Below are positions 8,906 to 17,032 of a stretch of 64,000 nt of DNA, piece by piece (the first letter of the stretch is position 1; each line of letters starts with the position of its first letter). The DNA is from Oerskovia jenensis. GTDB taxonomy: Bacteria; Actinomycetota; Actinomycetes; Actinomycetales; Cellulomonadaceae. The notes below the pieces were generated by a model. The model saw only the letters and a list, made by a program, of their open reading frames with translations, searched no databases and was not told the origin of the DNA. Both the position numbers and the translations under genes were made by a program. The stretch covers positions 1,984,001 to 2,048,000 of the forward strand of contig NZ_JAFBBO010000001.1 in assembly GCF_016907235.1 (NCBI RefSeq). Reading direction: 5' to 3'.

Positions 8906-10399
8906 TCAGTGGACGGGATGCATGGTCCGCTTCATCCAGGGCGAGAGGATCAGGACGACGACCGCGACGAGCACGGCCACGGCCCCGTTGAGCGTGAAGT
9001 AGAGGCCGTCGGGGATCTCGCCGTAGAACCGGACGGTCTGCGCCTGGATACCGTTCGCGAGCGCGATCGACAGGAACCACACGGCCATCGACTGGCTCGA
9101 GAAGGCCGCGGGGGCGAGCTTGGTCGTCGCGGACAGGCCCGTCGTCTGGAGCAGCACGTCACCGAGGCCCAGCAGGAGGAGCGAGGCCAGGAGCCACCAC
9201 ACGGCGATCTTCCAGTCGCCGCTCTGCCCCGTCACCGCGGGCACGAGGATCAGGTAGGACAGCCCGCCGAGGAGCGCGCCGATCGCGATCTTCTTGGACG
9301 CGTGCGGCTGCCGGGGGCCGAGCCAGGTCCACAGGGCCGCGACCACGGGCGCGACGAGCACCTCGACGCCGCCGAGGAACGAGCTGAACCAGGCGGCCGG
9401 TGCCTCCCACCCGAAGATCGTGCGCTCGACGTGCTGGTCGGCCAGCAGGATCAGGACGCTGTACGCCTGGAAGAGCACGAAGTTGAACGCGACCGACGCG
9501 AACCACAGCACGAGGAACGGTCGCAGCCGACCGCGCTCCTCACCCGTGACCCGAGGGCTGCGGAACATGACCGTGAAGTAGGCGATGGGCGCGGCCATCG
9601 CGATCACCGTCAGCACGTCGACGACGCCCGCGATGCTGAGCCGCCCCACGAGCGCGAGCCCGACGGCGAGGAGCACCACCCCGGCCGCGACCCCTCCCAG
9701 GATCCACAGGGTCCGGCGCATCACGGCCGGCGGCAGCGGCGCCTCGGGGCCGCGCCCGTGCCCGGGGACGTGCTTGCGGCCCACGACGTACTGGACCACT
9801 CCCGCGGTCATGCCGATCGCGGCGGCCGAGAACCCCCAGTGCCACCCCACGTCGGCGCCGAGCCAGCCCGTCACGAGGGGACCGAAGAACGCCCCGACGT
9901 TGATGCCCATGTAGTAGAGCGCGAACCCGGCGTCGCGGCGCTCGTCGGTGGTCGAGTAGAGCTTGCCCACGAGGGTCGACACGTTGGGCTTGAGCAGGCC
10001 CGTGCCCAGGCTGATGAGGACCAGCCCGAGCCAGGTCGAGAGCTCGGCGGGGACCGCCATGGTGTAGTGCCCGCACGCGATGAGGATCCCGCCCCACAGG
10101 ACCGCGCGGTACGAGCCCAGGACCCGGTCAGCGATCCACCCGCCGCCGACCGAGACCAGGTAGACCATGGTCCCGTAGCCGGCCGCGATCGAGGCCGCGG
10201 GGCCCGCCGCCATCCCGAGCCCGTCGTCGGCGACCGACGCGGTGAAGAACAGGACGAGGATCGCCTGCATCCCGAGGAAGGAGAACCGCTCCCAGACCTC
10301 GAGGCCGAACAGGGTCGACAGACCTCGGGGGTGCCCGAAGAAGGCCCGGTCGTCCGGGTCTGCCGCGGGGTCTGCCGGTCGTGCGTCCTCGGTCGTCAA
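8906..10399 (-). CDS. POT/PTR2-family proton-coupled oligopeptide transporter
   Basis: About 497 residues, twelve or more membrane segments, proton-driven di/tripeptide uptake. The family signature is seen early as GLEVWERFSFLGMQAIL (the ExxER-type stretch), with LGTGLLKPNVSTLVG and the helix-5 motif FALYYMGINVGAFFGPL. A GGAGGG sits just before two adjacent TTG codons (10402 and 10399); I take 10399 for the better spacing. A TTG at 10453 in frame is the alternative. It precedes the CocE-type hydrolase on the same strand, so the two probably form a peptide import and hydrolysis unit. Confidence 0.87.
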   Translation of the reverse strand: MTTEDARPADPAADPDDRAFFGHPRGLSTLFGLEVWERFSFLGMQAILVLFFTASVADDGLGMAAGPAASIAAGYGTMVYLVSVGGGWIADRVLGSYRAVLWGGILIACGHYTMAVPAELSTWLGLVLISLGTGLLKPNVSTLVGKLYSTTDERRDAGFALYYMGINVGAFFGPLVTGWLGADVGWHWGFSAAAIGMTAGVVQYVVGRKHVPGHGRGPEAPLPPAVMRRTLWILGGVAAGVVLLAVGLALVGRLSIAGVVDVLTVIAMAAPIAYFTVMFRSPRVTGEERGRLRPFLVLWFASVAFNFVLFQAYSVLILLADQHVERTIFGWEAPAAWFSSFLGGVEVLVAPVVAALWTWLGPRQPHASKKIAIGALLGGLSYLILVPAVTGQSGDWKIAVWWLLASLLLLGLGDVLLQTTGLSATTKLAPAAFSSQSMAVWFLSIALANGIQAQTVRFYGEIPDGLYFTLNGAVAVLVAVVVLILSPWMKRTMHPVH

Positions 10400-10579
10400 C
10401 AACCCTCCAGCGATCGGTCGGCCCGTCGCAGGTCCGCGCAGGCATCCTTCCAACCTAAGGAGGATCGGGTCACGTGGCCACAGGGACGCCGGCCCGTGGA
10501 TGTCGAGCCCGAGGTCGGTCAGGCGACCTGGCCACGTCGCCGGACCAGCCCCGGGTTCGACACCGCCGGGTTCTCGGGG

Positions 10580-11185
10580 TCAGCGCGTCAGGTCCGCGAT
10601 CCGGGTCAGCAGGCCGTCCCGCACGGTCAGCCACTCGTCGGACAGGACCGAGAAGTAGGCGGTGTCCCCGCGCGAGCCGTCGGGCGCGACCCGGTGGCTG
10701 CGCAGCACCCCCTCGGGCACCGCACCGAGCCGCTGGATCGCGGCGATCGAGCGCGCGTTGCGCGCGTCGGCACGCAGCGCCACGCGCTCGACGTCGAGCA
10801 CCTCGAACGCGTGCCGCAGCAGCAGGTACTTGCACACCGGGTTGGTCACGCCGCCCCACCACGGCCGGTCGTAGAAGGTCGAGCCCAGCTCGACGCGCCG
10901 CTGCGCGGGCGACCACTCGTAGAGCGAGGTGCTGCCGCGGACGGACGTGGCGCCGTCGGGCCCCTCGCCGGGAGCAGCCGGCCCGACGACGGCCCACGCC
11001 AGGCGCCCCGGCGCCGCCACCGCCTCGCCCACGTAGGCGGACATCGCGGGCGTACCGCGCGGCGTGGGCGACGACATCCCCGCCCACAGGGCGTCGTCGA
11101 CGAACGCGCCGAGCGCCTGCGCGTGCTCCTCGGCGAGCGGCTCGAGCCGCAGCCCGAACCCTTCCAGGACGACGTCGTTCTCCAT
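10580..11185 (-). CDS. GNAT-family N-acetyltransferase (RimJ/RimL type)
   Basis: A 201-residue protein-type acetyltransferase. It shows the RimL-like opening LEGFGLRLEPLAEEHA, the central RVELGSTFYDRPWWGG loop, and DARNARSIAAIQRLGA, the acetyl-CoA-binding region of this subgroup. The ATG at 11185 is taken because the homologous region begins there; an upstream in-frame start (11251) adds unrelated residues. A clear paralog lies at 11571-12344 on the same strand, with a CsbD gene between them on the other strand. The substrate is unknown. Confidence 0.85.
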   Translation of the reverse strand: MENDVVLEGFGLRLEPLAEEHAQALGAFVDDALWAGMSSPTPRGTPAMSAYVGEAVAAPGRLAWAVVGPAAPGEGPDGATSVRGSTSLYEWSPAQRRVELGSTFYDRPWWGGVTNPVCKYLLLRHAFEVLDVERVALRADARNARSIAAIQRLGAVPEGVLRSHRVAPDGSRGDTAYFSVLSDEWLTVRDGLLTRIADLTR

Positions 11186-11309
11186 GCGGGCATCCTGCCC
11201 GACCAGTTGTGAAGGTCTCGTGGACCGCCCGTCCTCCGAGATGCGAGTCACCGGGAGCCCTGCCTACGGTCGACAGGTAGCACCCACCAACACCGAGGGA
11301 GGAACCCCC

Positions 11310-11486
11310 ATGGGACTGGGAGACAAGGCGAAGCACGCGGCCGAGGAGGCCAAGGGCAAGGTCAAGGAAGGTGCCGGCAAGGCGACCGGTAACGAGCGCC
11401 TCGAGGCCGAGGGCCACGCCGACCAGGCGAAGGCCAACGTCAAGCAGGCCGGCGACGACGTCAAGGACGCCTTCAAGAAGGACTGA
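11310..11486 (+). CDS. CsbD-family stress protein
   Basis: A 58-residue, lysine- and alanine-rich, highly charged helical protein beginning GLGDKAKHAAEEAKGKVKEG, typical of CsbD-like general stress proteins whose molecular role is unknown. GAGGGAGG stands seven bases before the ATG. It is a single-gene unit ending at a strong GC hairpin. In many actinobacteria such genes are stress-induced, but no sigma-factor promoter is obvious here. Confidence 0.85.
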   Translation: MGLGDKAKHAAEEAKGKVKEGAGKATGNERLEAEGHADQAKANVKQAGDDVKDAFKKD

Positions 11487-11504
11487 GTCCGCCCGCAGAC
11501 GAAG

Positions 11505-11538
11505 ACCGCCCCGGGACCCTGCAGGGTCCCGGGGCGGT
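11505..11538. terminator. 16-bp GC hairpin between convergent genes
   Basis: Perfect arms accgccccgggaccct and its complement, loop of two or more bases, placed 19 bases after the CsbD stop and before the convergent acetyltransferase end. Likely a bidirectional terminator. Confidence 0.8.
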
Positions 11539-11570
11539 GCTGTGGACGGGGTGGACGACGAGCGGGCAGG

Positions 11571-12344
11571 TCAGAGCGCGATGACCGGGGGCAGGTCGGC
11601 GACCGCGGTGAGGTCGGCCGGACCGGCGGCACCCGTGGCCTCGAAGCCGAGGGTCCCCGCGAACGACTCCTCACCGACCGGTGGCACCACGGTGAGGAAC
11701 GGCGGGCCCACGGGCACGCCGACCGCGGGCGGCCCCGCGGGCTCGACCAGACCGATCACGGGCACGATGCGCGGGCTCGTGATCCGCGCGAGCAGGCCGA
11801 GCTCGACGCCCGCCCACTCGTGCGCCAGGATCGAGAAGCACACCGAGTCCGCGCGCGTCCCGTCGGGAGCCGTGCGATGGCCGCGCATGACACCCTCCTC
11901 GTACGCGCCGAGGCGACGCATCGCGGCGAGCGAGCGCGCGTTGCGCGCGTCGACCCGGAACCCCACGCGGTGCACGTCCCACGACTCGAACGCATGTCGG
12001 AGCAGCAACCATTTCGAGACCGGGTTGACGAGGCTCCCCCACGTGGAGCGGGCGTAGAAGGTCCGCCCGATCTCCACGCGCCTGTCGTCGAGCGACAGGT
12101 CACGGAAAGCGGTGCTCCCCACCACGAGACCCGAGCCCGCGTCGACGACCGCGAAGGCCGTCAGGGCGCGGGTGGCGCGGGTGTCCTCGATGAAGTTCAC
12201 CATCCCGACCTCCCCCTCGGGGAGGGTCGTACTCATGCCTGCCCACATCGACGGATCGACGATCTGGGCCAGCGCACCGGCGTGCGCGACAGCCAGGGGT
12301 TCGAGGCGGAACCCGTGGCCTTCTAGGTGGACATCGTGCTGCAC
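11571..12344 (-). CDS. GNAT-family N-acetyltransferase with C-terminal extension
   Basis: A 257-residue paralog of the acetyltransferase at 10580-11185. Shared blocks are LEGHGFRLEPLAVAHA, RRVEIGRTFYARSTWG, LRHAFESWDVHRV and DARNARSLAAMRRLGA. The GTG at 12344 aligns with the paralog's ATG, so I prefer it to the upstream GTG at 12386. The last 60 or so residues, rich in Pro, Val and Gly, have no counterpart in the paralog and no recognised domain. No clear ribosome site is seen. Downstream it converges on the CsbD gene. Confidence 0.8.
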   Translation of the reverse strand: MQHDVHLEGHGFRLEPLAVAHAGALAQIVDPSMWAGMSTTLPEGEVGMVNFIEDTRATRALTAFAVVDAGSGLVVGSTAFRDLSLDDRRVEIGRTFYARSTWGSLVNPVSKWLLLRHAFESWDVHRVGFRVDARNARSLAAMRRLGAYEEGVMRGHRTAPDGTRADSVCFSILAHEWAGVELGLLARITSPRIVPVIGLVEPAGPPAVGVPVGPPFLTVVPPVGEESFAGTLGFEATGAAGPADLTAVADLPPVIAL

Positions 12345-12467
12345 AGCGCATATCAGAACACACGCAGGCGTCGCCGCCAAGACCACGGAGCGGTCGACTG
12401 TGAACGGGCGGGTGACGCGCTGGTGAACGTTGGGGTTCGGGCAGCGTCTGCGCAGGTCAGAGGCTAC

Positions 12468-13868
12468 TCAGGCGGGGGCGGGTCCGCAGCCGACGGCGGC
12501 CGTGATGTTGCCCGCCGCGGCCGTCGCGAACAGGCCCGAGAGGCCCGCGACCTGCAGGAGCGGACGCGGGTCGTCGCTCACGACCCAGCAGCCGTCCACG
12601 ACCTCGTACCGGGCCGTGGCCCCCTCGCTCACCCAGGTGCGCAGCGCGGTGACGAGACGCTCGATCTCCTCGCCCGTCGTGCCGACCCCGATCGACGCCC
12701 TGATCGCCCCGGCCGGGAAGCCCAGCCGGGCCAGGAGCGGGTGCGCGCAGAAGCGGCCGTCGCGCACGCCGATGCCATGCTCGGCCGACAGGTAGGCCGC
12801 GACGAGCCCCGCGTCGGAGCCGTCGACCGAGAAGGTCACGACCCCCACAGGATCCACGGCGTCGGCCCAGGCGCGGACGACGCGCACGCCGTCGATCGCC
12901 TCGAGCCCCGCGACGAGCCGGGCCCGCAGCTCGGTCTCGTGCGCGACGAGCTCGCCGGGCTCGAGCGCCGCGAGCGCGTCGCACGCCGAGGCGAGCGCGA
13001 CCGCGCCGATCACGTTGGGCGACCCGGCCTCGTGCCGCGCCGGGGCGCTCTGCCACGTGGTGCCGTCGAGCGTCACGTTGCGCACCGCGCCGCCACCGGC
13101 GAGGTAGGGCGTGCCGGAGTCGAGCCAGTCGCGGCGCCCCACGAGAGCGCCCGCACCGAACGGCGCGTAGGTCTTGTGCCCCGAGAAGGCGACGTAGTCC
13201 ACGTCGCTCGCGGCGAGCGAGACGCCGCGGTGCGGGACGAGCTGGGCGCCGTCGAGCAGGACGCGCGCACCGGCGTCGTGCGCCGCGGCCACGACCTCGG
13301 CGAGCGGCAGCGACTCGCCCGTGACGTTCGAGGCCCCCGTGATCGCGACGAGCGCGTACGGGAAGCGCGACAGCTCGGCACGCAGCCCGGACAGGGTCTC
13401 GGCGACCGTCGCACCGCCGACCAGGACCGTGGCGCCCCCCGTGCGCTGCCAGGGCAGGAGGTTCGCGTGGTGCTCGACGTCGAGGACGAGCACGCGGCCC
13501 GGCGAGCCGTCGGCCTGGGCCGGGACGCAGCCCGCGAGGAGGTTGAGCGAGTCCGTGGTGTTGCGCGTGACGATCGTGACGTCGTCCTCGCGCGCGCCGA
13601 CGAACGCGCCGATCGTCTGGCGAGCGGCCTCGTAGAGGGCCGTCGACACCTGGGAGAGGTAGCCCGCGCCGCGGTGCACGCTCGCGTACAGCGGCAGGAC
13701 CTCGTTGACCCGGTCGGCCACGACCTGGAGCGCCGGGGCCGAGGCCGCGACGTCGAGGTTCGCGTACGGGACGCTGCGCCCGTCGACGAGGGGGACCAGG
13801 GTGTCGCTGCCCACGACGGGCAGCACGGCACACGAGATGGGGGCTTCGATGACTGCGTGTGCGCTCAT
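12468..13868 (-). CDS. Class V aminotransferase, cysteine-desulfurase-like (SAM-IV controlled)
   Basis: A 466-residue PLP enzyme of the SufS/CsdA type. The PLP lysine is in AFSGHKTYAPFGAG, the cofactor aspartate in LLDGAQLVPH, and the N-terminal half shows VTIVTRNTTDSLNLLA and HHANLLPWQ, both normal in cysteine desulfurases and selenocysteine lyases. A cysteine near the position of the catalytic loop occurs in RDGRFCAHPLL. The ATG at 13868 has GGAGG eight bases upstream. It is preceded by a SAM-IV riboswitch, so it belongs to the sulfur/methionine regulon rather than Fe-S housekeeping; no suf genes are near. The terminal segment ATAAAGNITAAVGCGPAPA is unusual and unassigned. Confidence 0.85.
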   Translation of the reverse strand: MSAHAVIEAPISCAVLPVVGSDTLVPLVDGRSVPYANLDVAASAPALQVVADRVNEVLPLYASVHRGAGYLSQVSTALYEAARQTIGAFVGAREDDVTIVTRNTTDSLNLLAGCVPAQADGSPGRVLVLDVEHHANLLPWQRTGGATVLVGGATVAETLSGLRAELSRFPYALVAITGASNVTGESLPLAEVVAAAHDAGARVLLDGAQLVPHRGVSLAASDVDYVAFSGHKTYAPFGAGALVGRRDWLDSGTPYLAGGGAVRNVTLDGTTWQSAPARHEAGSPNVIGAVALASACDALAALEPGELVAHETELRARLVAGLEAIDGVRVVRAWADAVDPVGVVTFSVDGSDAGLVAAYLSAEHGIGVRDGRFCAHPLLARLGFPAGAIRASIGVGTTGEEIERLVTALRTWVSEGATARYEVVDGCWVVSDDPRPLLQVAGLSGLFATAAAGNITAAVGCGPAPA

Positions 13869-13910
13869 GGCACGTCCTCCGGTGGTCGTCGGAGTTCGCC
13901 CTGCCGGCCC

Positions 13911-14024
13911 CTCCGCGCTTGCCCCCCTCCAGGTAGAGAGGGACCTGGTCGTCACCCGGGGCACCCCACCGCGGAGGAGGGTTGCCGGCCAGCAAACCGG
14001 GGCTTTGCGCTGGCACTCATGACC
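13911..14024 (-). ncRNA. SAM-IV riboswitch
   Basis: Reading the minus strand, the leader begins GGTCATGAGTGCCAGCG, continues AAGCCCCGG, TTGCTGGCCGGCAACCC, then CGCGGTGGGGTGCCCC and GGGTGACGACCAGGTC, and closes with GGCAAGCGCGG. This matches, block for block, the conserved core and pseudoknot strands of the actinobacterial S-adenosylmethionine riboswitch class IV. It ends 42 bases before the start of the cysteine-desulfurase-like gene. SAM binding should lower expression of that gene. The expression platform is not obvious: no terminator is seen between riboswitch and start, so translational control is likely. Confidence 0.92.
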
Positions 14025-14032
14025 TGGTGTCC

Positions 14033-14062
14033 AGGATGGTCGAGGCGCCCGGAGCATGTCAA
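14033..14062 (-). promoter_or_regulatory. Candidate promoter of the SAM-IV leader
   Basis: On the minus strand TTGACA (14062-14057) is followed after 18 bases by CATCCT (14038-14033). The -35 is a consensus match, the -10 is weak. Transcription would start just ahead of the riboswitch's first conserved base, which supports the call. Confidence 0.5.
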
Positions 14063-14128
14063 CCGGTGGGCACGGCGTCTCGGATGATGGGCACGGCGGT
14101 CTCTCAGCAGCGCGGGTAGGTCAGGAGG

Positions 14129-14998
14129 TCAGGTGCGCGCGGTCGCTGCGAGCGCCGCGATGTAACGCGCATCGGCCCGGTACATGGCGGCGTGCTCCCG
14201 GAAGTCGTCGCGTCCGGTCACGGACGCCCGCTCGTCCGTGAACGCCGCGAGCTCGTGGAGCCGCGCGACCACGGTGGTCAGGACCTCACGTCGCGAGTAC
14301 GGCATCCCGTAGGCGGCGACCAGCACGTCGAGTCGTGCCAACGAGTCCAGCCGCCCGACGACGTCGCTCCCCTCCGAGTCCCCTGCGTCCGCCACGAGGG
14401 GCGCGAGCCGGTAGCCGAGGTAGGCCAGGTCCCAGATCCGGGGGCCGGGGCTCGCGGTGTCGAAGTCGATGAGCCCCACGAGGGTTCCGTCGCGGAAGAC
14501 CATGTTGTACGGGGCGACGTCGTTGTGGCACACGACCTCGGCGGGCTCGTGCGGTGCGGTCTGCCAGACGGGCGCCGCGGTGCGTGTGTCGAGGAACCCG
14601 ACGCTCGCGTCGTGCACGCGCCGCAGCAGCGCGCCCGCGTCCCGGAGCACCGACTCGTCCCAGACCCACTCGGGCAGCGGGTAGTGCGCGACGTCACCGG
14701 GGAGGAAGGACAGCACCTCGCGCCCCTGCTCGTCCGTCCCGAGCGGCTCGGGCACCCCGGTGACGCCCTGTGCTCGCAGGTGCCGCAGGAGCGCCTGGAT
14801 CGTGGGCGTCCAGGGACCTGCGGTCCGGCGGACGGTGTCGCCGCGCCGCACGACCGTCGTCGAGTTCCCCCCGGCCAGGGGCTCCTCGGCCTGGTCGGGC
14901 GCCTCGGGGTAGAGGGCTTGCGTCGAGGTAGAGGCCCCTGGTCCTCCGTCTCGACGGGAGTCCTCTACCTCGCGGTCCGGTTCGGGGAGATGGCTCAT
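14129..14998 (-). CDS. Aminoglycoside-phosphotransferase-family kinase
   Basis: A 289-residue kinase of the APH/choline-kinase fold that phosphorylates a small molecule with ATP or GTP. The catalytic loop is CHNDVAPYNMVF (Brenner-type HxDxxxxN) and the metal aspartate is in GLIDFDTASPGPRIWDLAYL. The substrate is not predictable. The ATG at 14998 (MSHLPEP) is preferred over an in-frame start at 15130 because the longer version would run across the divergent SAM-I riboswitch. It is separated by about 75 bases from that riboswitch, so both promoters share this gap. Resistance to a drug cannot be claimed from the sequence. Confidence 0.82.
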   Translation of the reverse strand: MSHLPEPDREVEDSRRDGGPGASTSTQALYPEAPDQAEEPLAGGNSTTVVRRGDTVRRTAGPWTPTIQALLRHLRAQGVTGVPEPLGTDEQGREVLSFLPGDVAHYPLPEWVWDESVLRDAGALLRRVHDASVGFLDTRTAAPVWQTAPHEPAEVVCHNDVAPYNMVFRDGTLVGLIDFDTASPGPRIWDLAYLGYRLAPLVADAGDSEGSDVVGRLDSLARLDVLVAAYGMPYSRREVLTTVVARLHELAAFTDERASVTGRDDFREHAAMYRADARYIAALAATART

Positions 14999-15073
14999 GC
15001 GCAGGAACCTACCCGACCACCCTGCGAGACGACCGTTCCATCTTGTGGGCACGGTGGCGTACGATCCGACGCA

Positions 15074-15161
15074 ACCATCCAGAGCGGCTGAGTGACTTGG
15101 CACGATGACGCCGCAGCAACCCCCCGGCAACGGGCGAGGGTGCTACCGCCACGACCGATGG
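15074..15161 (+). ncRNA. SAM-I (S-box) riboswitch
   Basis: The leader shows the S-box landmarks in order: CCATCCAGAGCGGCTGAG, TTGGCACGATGACGCC, CAGCAACCCCC, GGTGCTACCGCC and closing GATGG. CCATC (15074-15078) pairs with GATGG (15157-15161) as P1. The Shine-Dalgarno GGAGG (15160-15164) begins inside the 3' strand of P1, so ligand-stabilised P1 would cover the ribosome site and block translation of the rhodanese and, by coupling, metZ. No terminator hairpin follows, which fits translational rather than transcriptional control. Confidence 0.9.
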
Positions 15162-15170
15162 AGGATCACC

Positions 15171-15635
15171 ATGAGTGTCCCTGACCGCGCGACCGCTGCC
15201 CCGGTCCCCGACGCCCGGCCCGCCGACGGCTACGCCGGCGACATCACGCCCCAGCAGGCGTGGACCCTTCTCCAGGGCGACCCGAGCGTCGTCCTCGTGG
15301 ACGTGCGCACCGACGCCGAGTGGCGCTTCGTCGGGGTCCCCGACCTGGCCTCGACCGGCCGCGAGCCCGTCCTGGCCCAGTGGGTCGACGTCACGGGCCG
15401 CCCCAACCCGGCGTTCGTCGCGGAGCTCACCGCGGCCGGGGTGAGCCCTGAGCGTCCGGTCGTCTTCCTGTGCCGCTCGGGAGCCCGCTCGATCGGCGCC
15501 GCCAAGGCTGCCACCGCCGCGGGGCTGGGTCCCGCGTACAACGTCCTCGAGGGCTTCGAGGGAGCGCTCGACGGCGCCGGCCACCGCGGGTCGGACGGCT
15601 GGCGCGCAGCCGGTCTCCCCTGGAAGCAGTCGTGA
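15171..15635 (+). CDS. Rhodanese-like sulfurtransferase
   Basis: A 154-residue single-domain rhodanese. The active-site cysteine lies in VVFLCRSGARSIGA, a six-residue CRSGAR loop as in thiosulfate or polysulfide sulfurtransferases, and the N-terminal LVDVRTDAEW is the family's other mark. A 20-residue low-complexity N-terminus precedes the domain. The ATG at 15171 follows GGAGG, which is part of the SAM-I riboswitch. Its stop overlaps the metZ start. It probably carries sulfane sulfur related to the homocysteine-forming step; that link is inferred from the strict gene pairing. Confidence 0.9.
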   Translation: MSVPDRATAAPVPDARPADGYAGDITPQQAWTLLQGDPSVVLVDVRTDAEWRFVGVPDLASTGREPVLAQWVDVTGRPNPAFVAELTAAGVSPERPVVFLCRSGARSIGAAKAATAAGLGPAYNVLEGFEGALDGAGHRGSDGWRAAGLPWKQS

Positions 15636-16915
15636 GCGCCGCGCACGGGGACGGCGTCCTGCGCATCCCTGCCGGCGTCCCTGGCGGCTCGGGCCGCGGC
15701 CCGCTGCCCCGCTCGGCCCGTCCCGACACGCTCGCGGTGCGCGGCGGCCACGCCCGCTCCAACTTCGAGGAGACGAGCGAGGCGCTCTTCCTCACGCAGG
15801 GCTACGTCTACGGGAGCGCCGCGGAGGCGGAGGCCGCGTTCACGGGCGAGGTCGACCGCTTCATCTACTCGCGCTACGGCAACCCGACCGTGCACACGTT
15901 CGAGGAGCGGCTGCGCCTCATCGAGGGCGCCGAGGCCTGCTACGCCACGGCGTCCGGCATGTCGGCGGTCTTCACCTCGCTCGCGGCGCTGGTCGGCGCC
16001 GGGTCGCGCATCGTCGCCGCCCGCGCGCTCTTCGGCTCGTCGCTCGTCATCTTCGACGAGATCTTCGCCAAGTGGGGCGTGCGCACCGACTACGTCGACG
16101 GCCACGTGCTGTCGCAGTGGGAGGAGGCGCTGTCGACCCCTGCGGACGTCGTCTTCTTCGAGACCCCGTCCAACCCCATGCAGGACGTGATCGACGTGCG
16201 CCGCGTGAGCGACCTCGCGCACGCCGCAGGCGCGGTCGTCGTGCTCGACAACGTGTTCGCGACCCCCGTGCTGCAGAAGCCGCTCGAGCTCGGCGCCGAC
16301 GTCGTCGTGTACTCGGCGACCAAGCACATCGACGGGCAGGGGCGCGTGCTCGGCGGCGCGATCCTGGGTTCCGAGGAGTACGTCAAGGGACCGGTCCAGA
16401 CCTTCATCCGCAACACCGGCCCGTCGCTCAGCGCGTTCAACGCGTGGGTCCTGGTCAAGGGGCTCGAGACCCTCTCGGTGCGCGTCAAGGCGCAGAACGC
16501 CTCGGCCCTCCAGGTCGCGACCGCCCTCGAGGACCTGCCCGGCGTCACGGCCGTGCGCTACCCGTTCCTGGCCTCGCACCCGCAGGTCGAGCTCGCCAAG
16601 GCCCAGCAGAGCGGTGGCGGGACGGTCGTGACGTTCAACCTCGACGTGCCGGGCGCCGACGACCCGCGCACCGACCCCGAGCTTCTCAAGAAGCGCACGT
16701 TCCAGTTCCTCGACGCCCTGCGGGTCGTGGACATCTCGAACAACCTGGGCGACGCCAAGTCGCTCATCACGCACCCGGCGACCACGACGCACCGCAAGCT
16801 GGGTCCGGACGGGCGTGCCGCCGTCGGGATCGCGGAGACGACCGTGCGCCTGTCGATCGGCCTCGAGGACCCGCTCGACCTCATCGAGGACGTCGAGCAG
16901 GCGCTGCGCCACTGA
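15632..16915 (+). CDS. metZ: O-succinylhomoserine sulfhydrylase
   Basis: PLP enzyme of 427 residues that makes homocysteine from O-succinylhomoserine and sulfide in direct sulfhydrylation. It belongs to the Cys/Met metabolism family: PLP lysine in YSATKHIDGQGR, cofactor aspartate in VVLDNVFATPVLQKP, substrate-side YSRYGNPTVHTFEERL and the C-terminal VRLSIGLEDPLDLIEDV. The DNVFATP and TKHIDGQGR wording is characteristic of MetZ rather than MetB. The GTG start overlaps the rhodanese stop (GTGA). Both genes lie under the SAM-I riboswitch, so methionine sufficiency should shut off homocysteine synthesis. A long hairpin follows the stop. Confidence 0.92.
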   Translation: MSAAHGDGVLRIPAGVPGGSGRGPLPRSARPDTLAVRGGHARSNFEETSEALFLTQGYVYGSAAEAEAAFTGEVDRFIYSRYGNPTVHTFEERLRLIEGAEACYATASGMSAVFTSLAALVGAGSRIVAARALFGSSLVIFDEIFAKWGVRTDYVDGHVLSQWEEALSTPADVVFFETPSNPMQDVIDVRRVSDLAHAAGAVVVLDNVFATPVLQKPLELGADVVVYSATKHIDGQGRVLGGAILGSEEYVKGPVQTFIRNTGPSLSAFNAWVLVKGLETLSVRVKAQNASALQVATALEDLPGVTAVRYPFLASHPQVELAKAQQSGGGTVVTFNLDVPGADDPRTDPELLKKRTFQFLDALRVVDISNNLGDAKSLITHPATTTHRKLGPDGRAAVGIAETTVRLSIGLEDPLDLIEDVEQALRH

Positions 16916-16919
16916 CCGT

Positions 16920-16984
16920 CCGCTGAGTGCGGAGTACTTGTCGTGAAACCTGCCGGACGACGACAAGTACTCCGCACTCAGCGG
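16920..16984. terminator. 25-bp perfect hairpin after metZ
   Basis: Arms at 16920-16944 and 16960-16984 are perfectly complementary with a 15-base loop. There is no U-tract. The arm ctgagtgcggagtacttg is almost the same as the arm of the hairpin at 54170-54232. Probably stops transcription from metZ; the downstream gene is on the same strand and starts 49 bases later. Confidence 0.75.
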
Positions 16985-17032
16985 CACGACGGCCAGGAAT
17001 ACCCCGGGCGTATCCCGGGGTTGCACCAGGCG

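Noticed and set aside
14998-15130. Longer start for the phosphotransferase
   Set aside because: It would run through the SAM-I riboswitch and the divergent promoter and adds no domain sequence.
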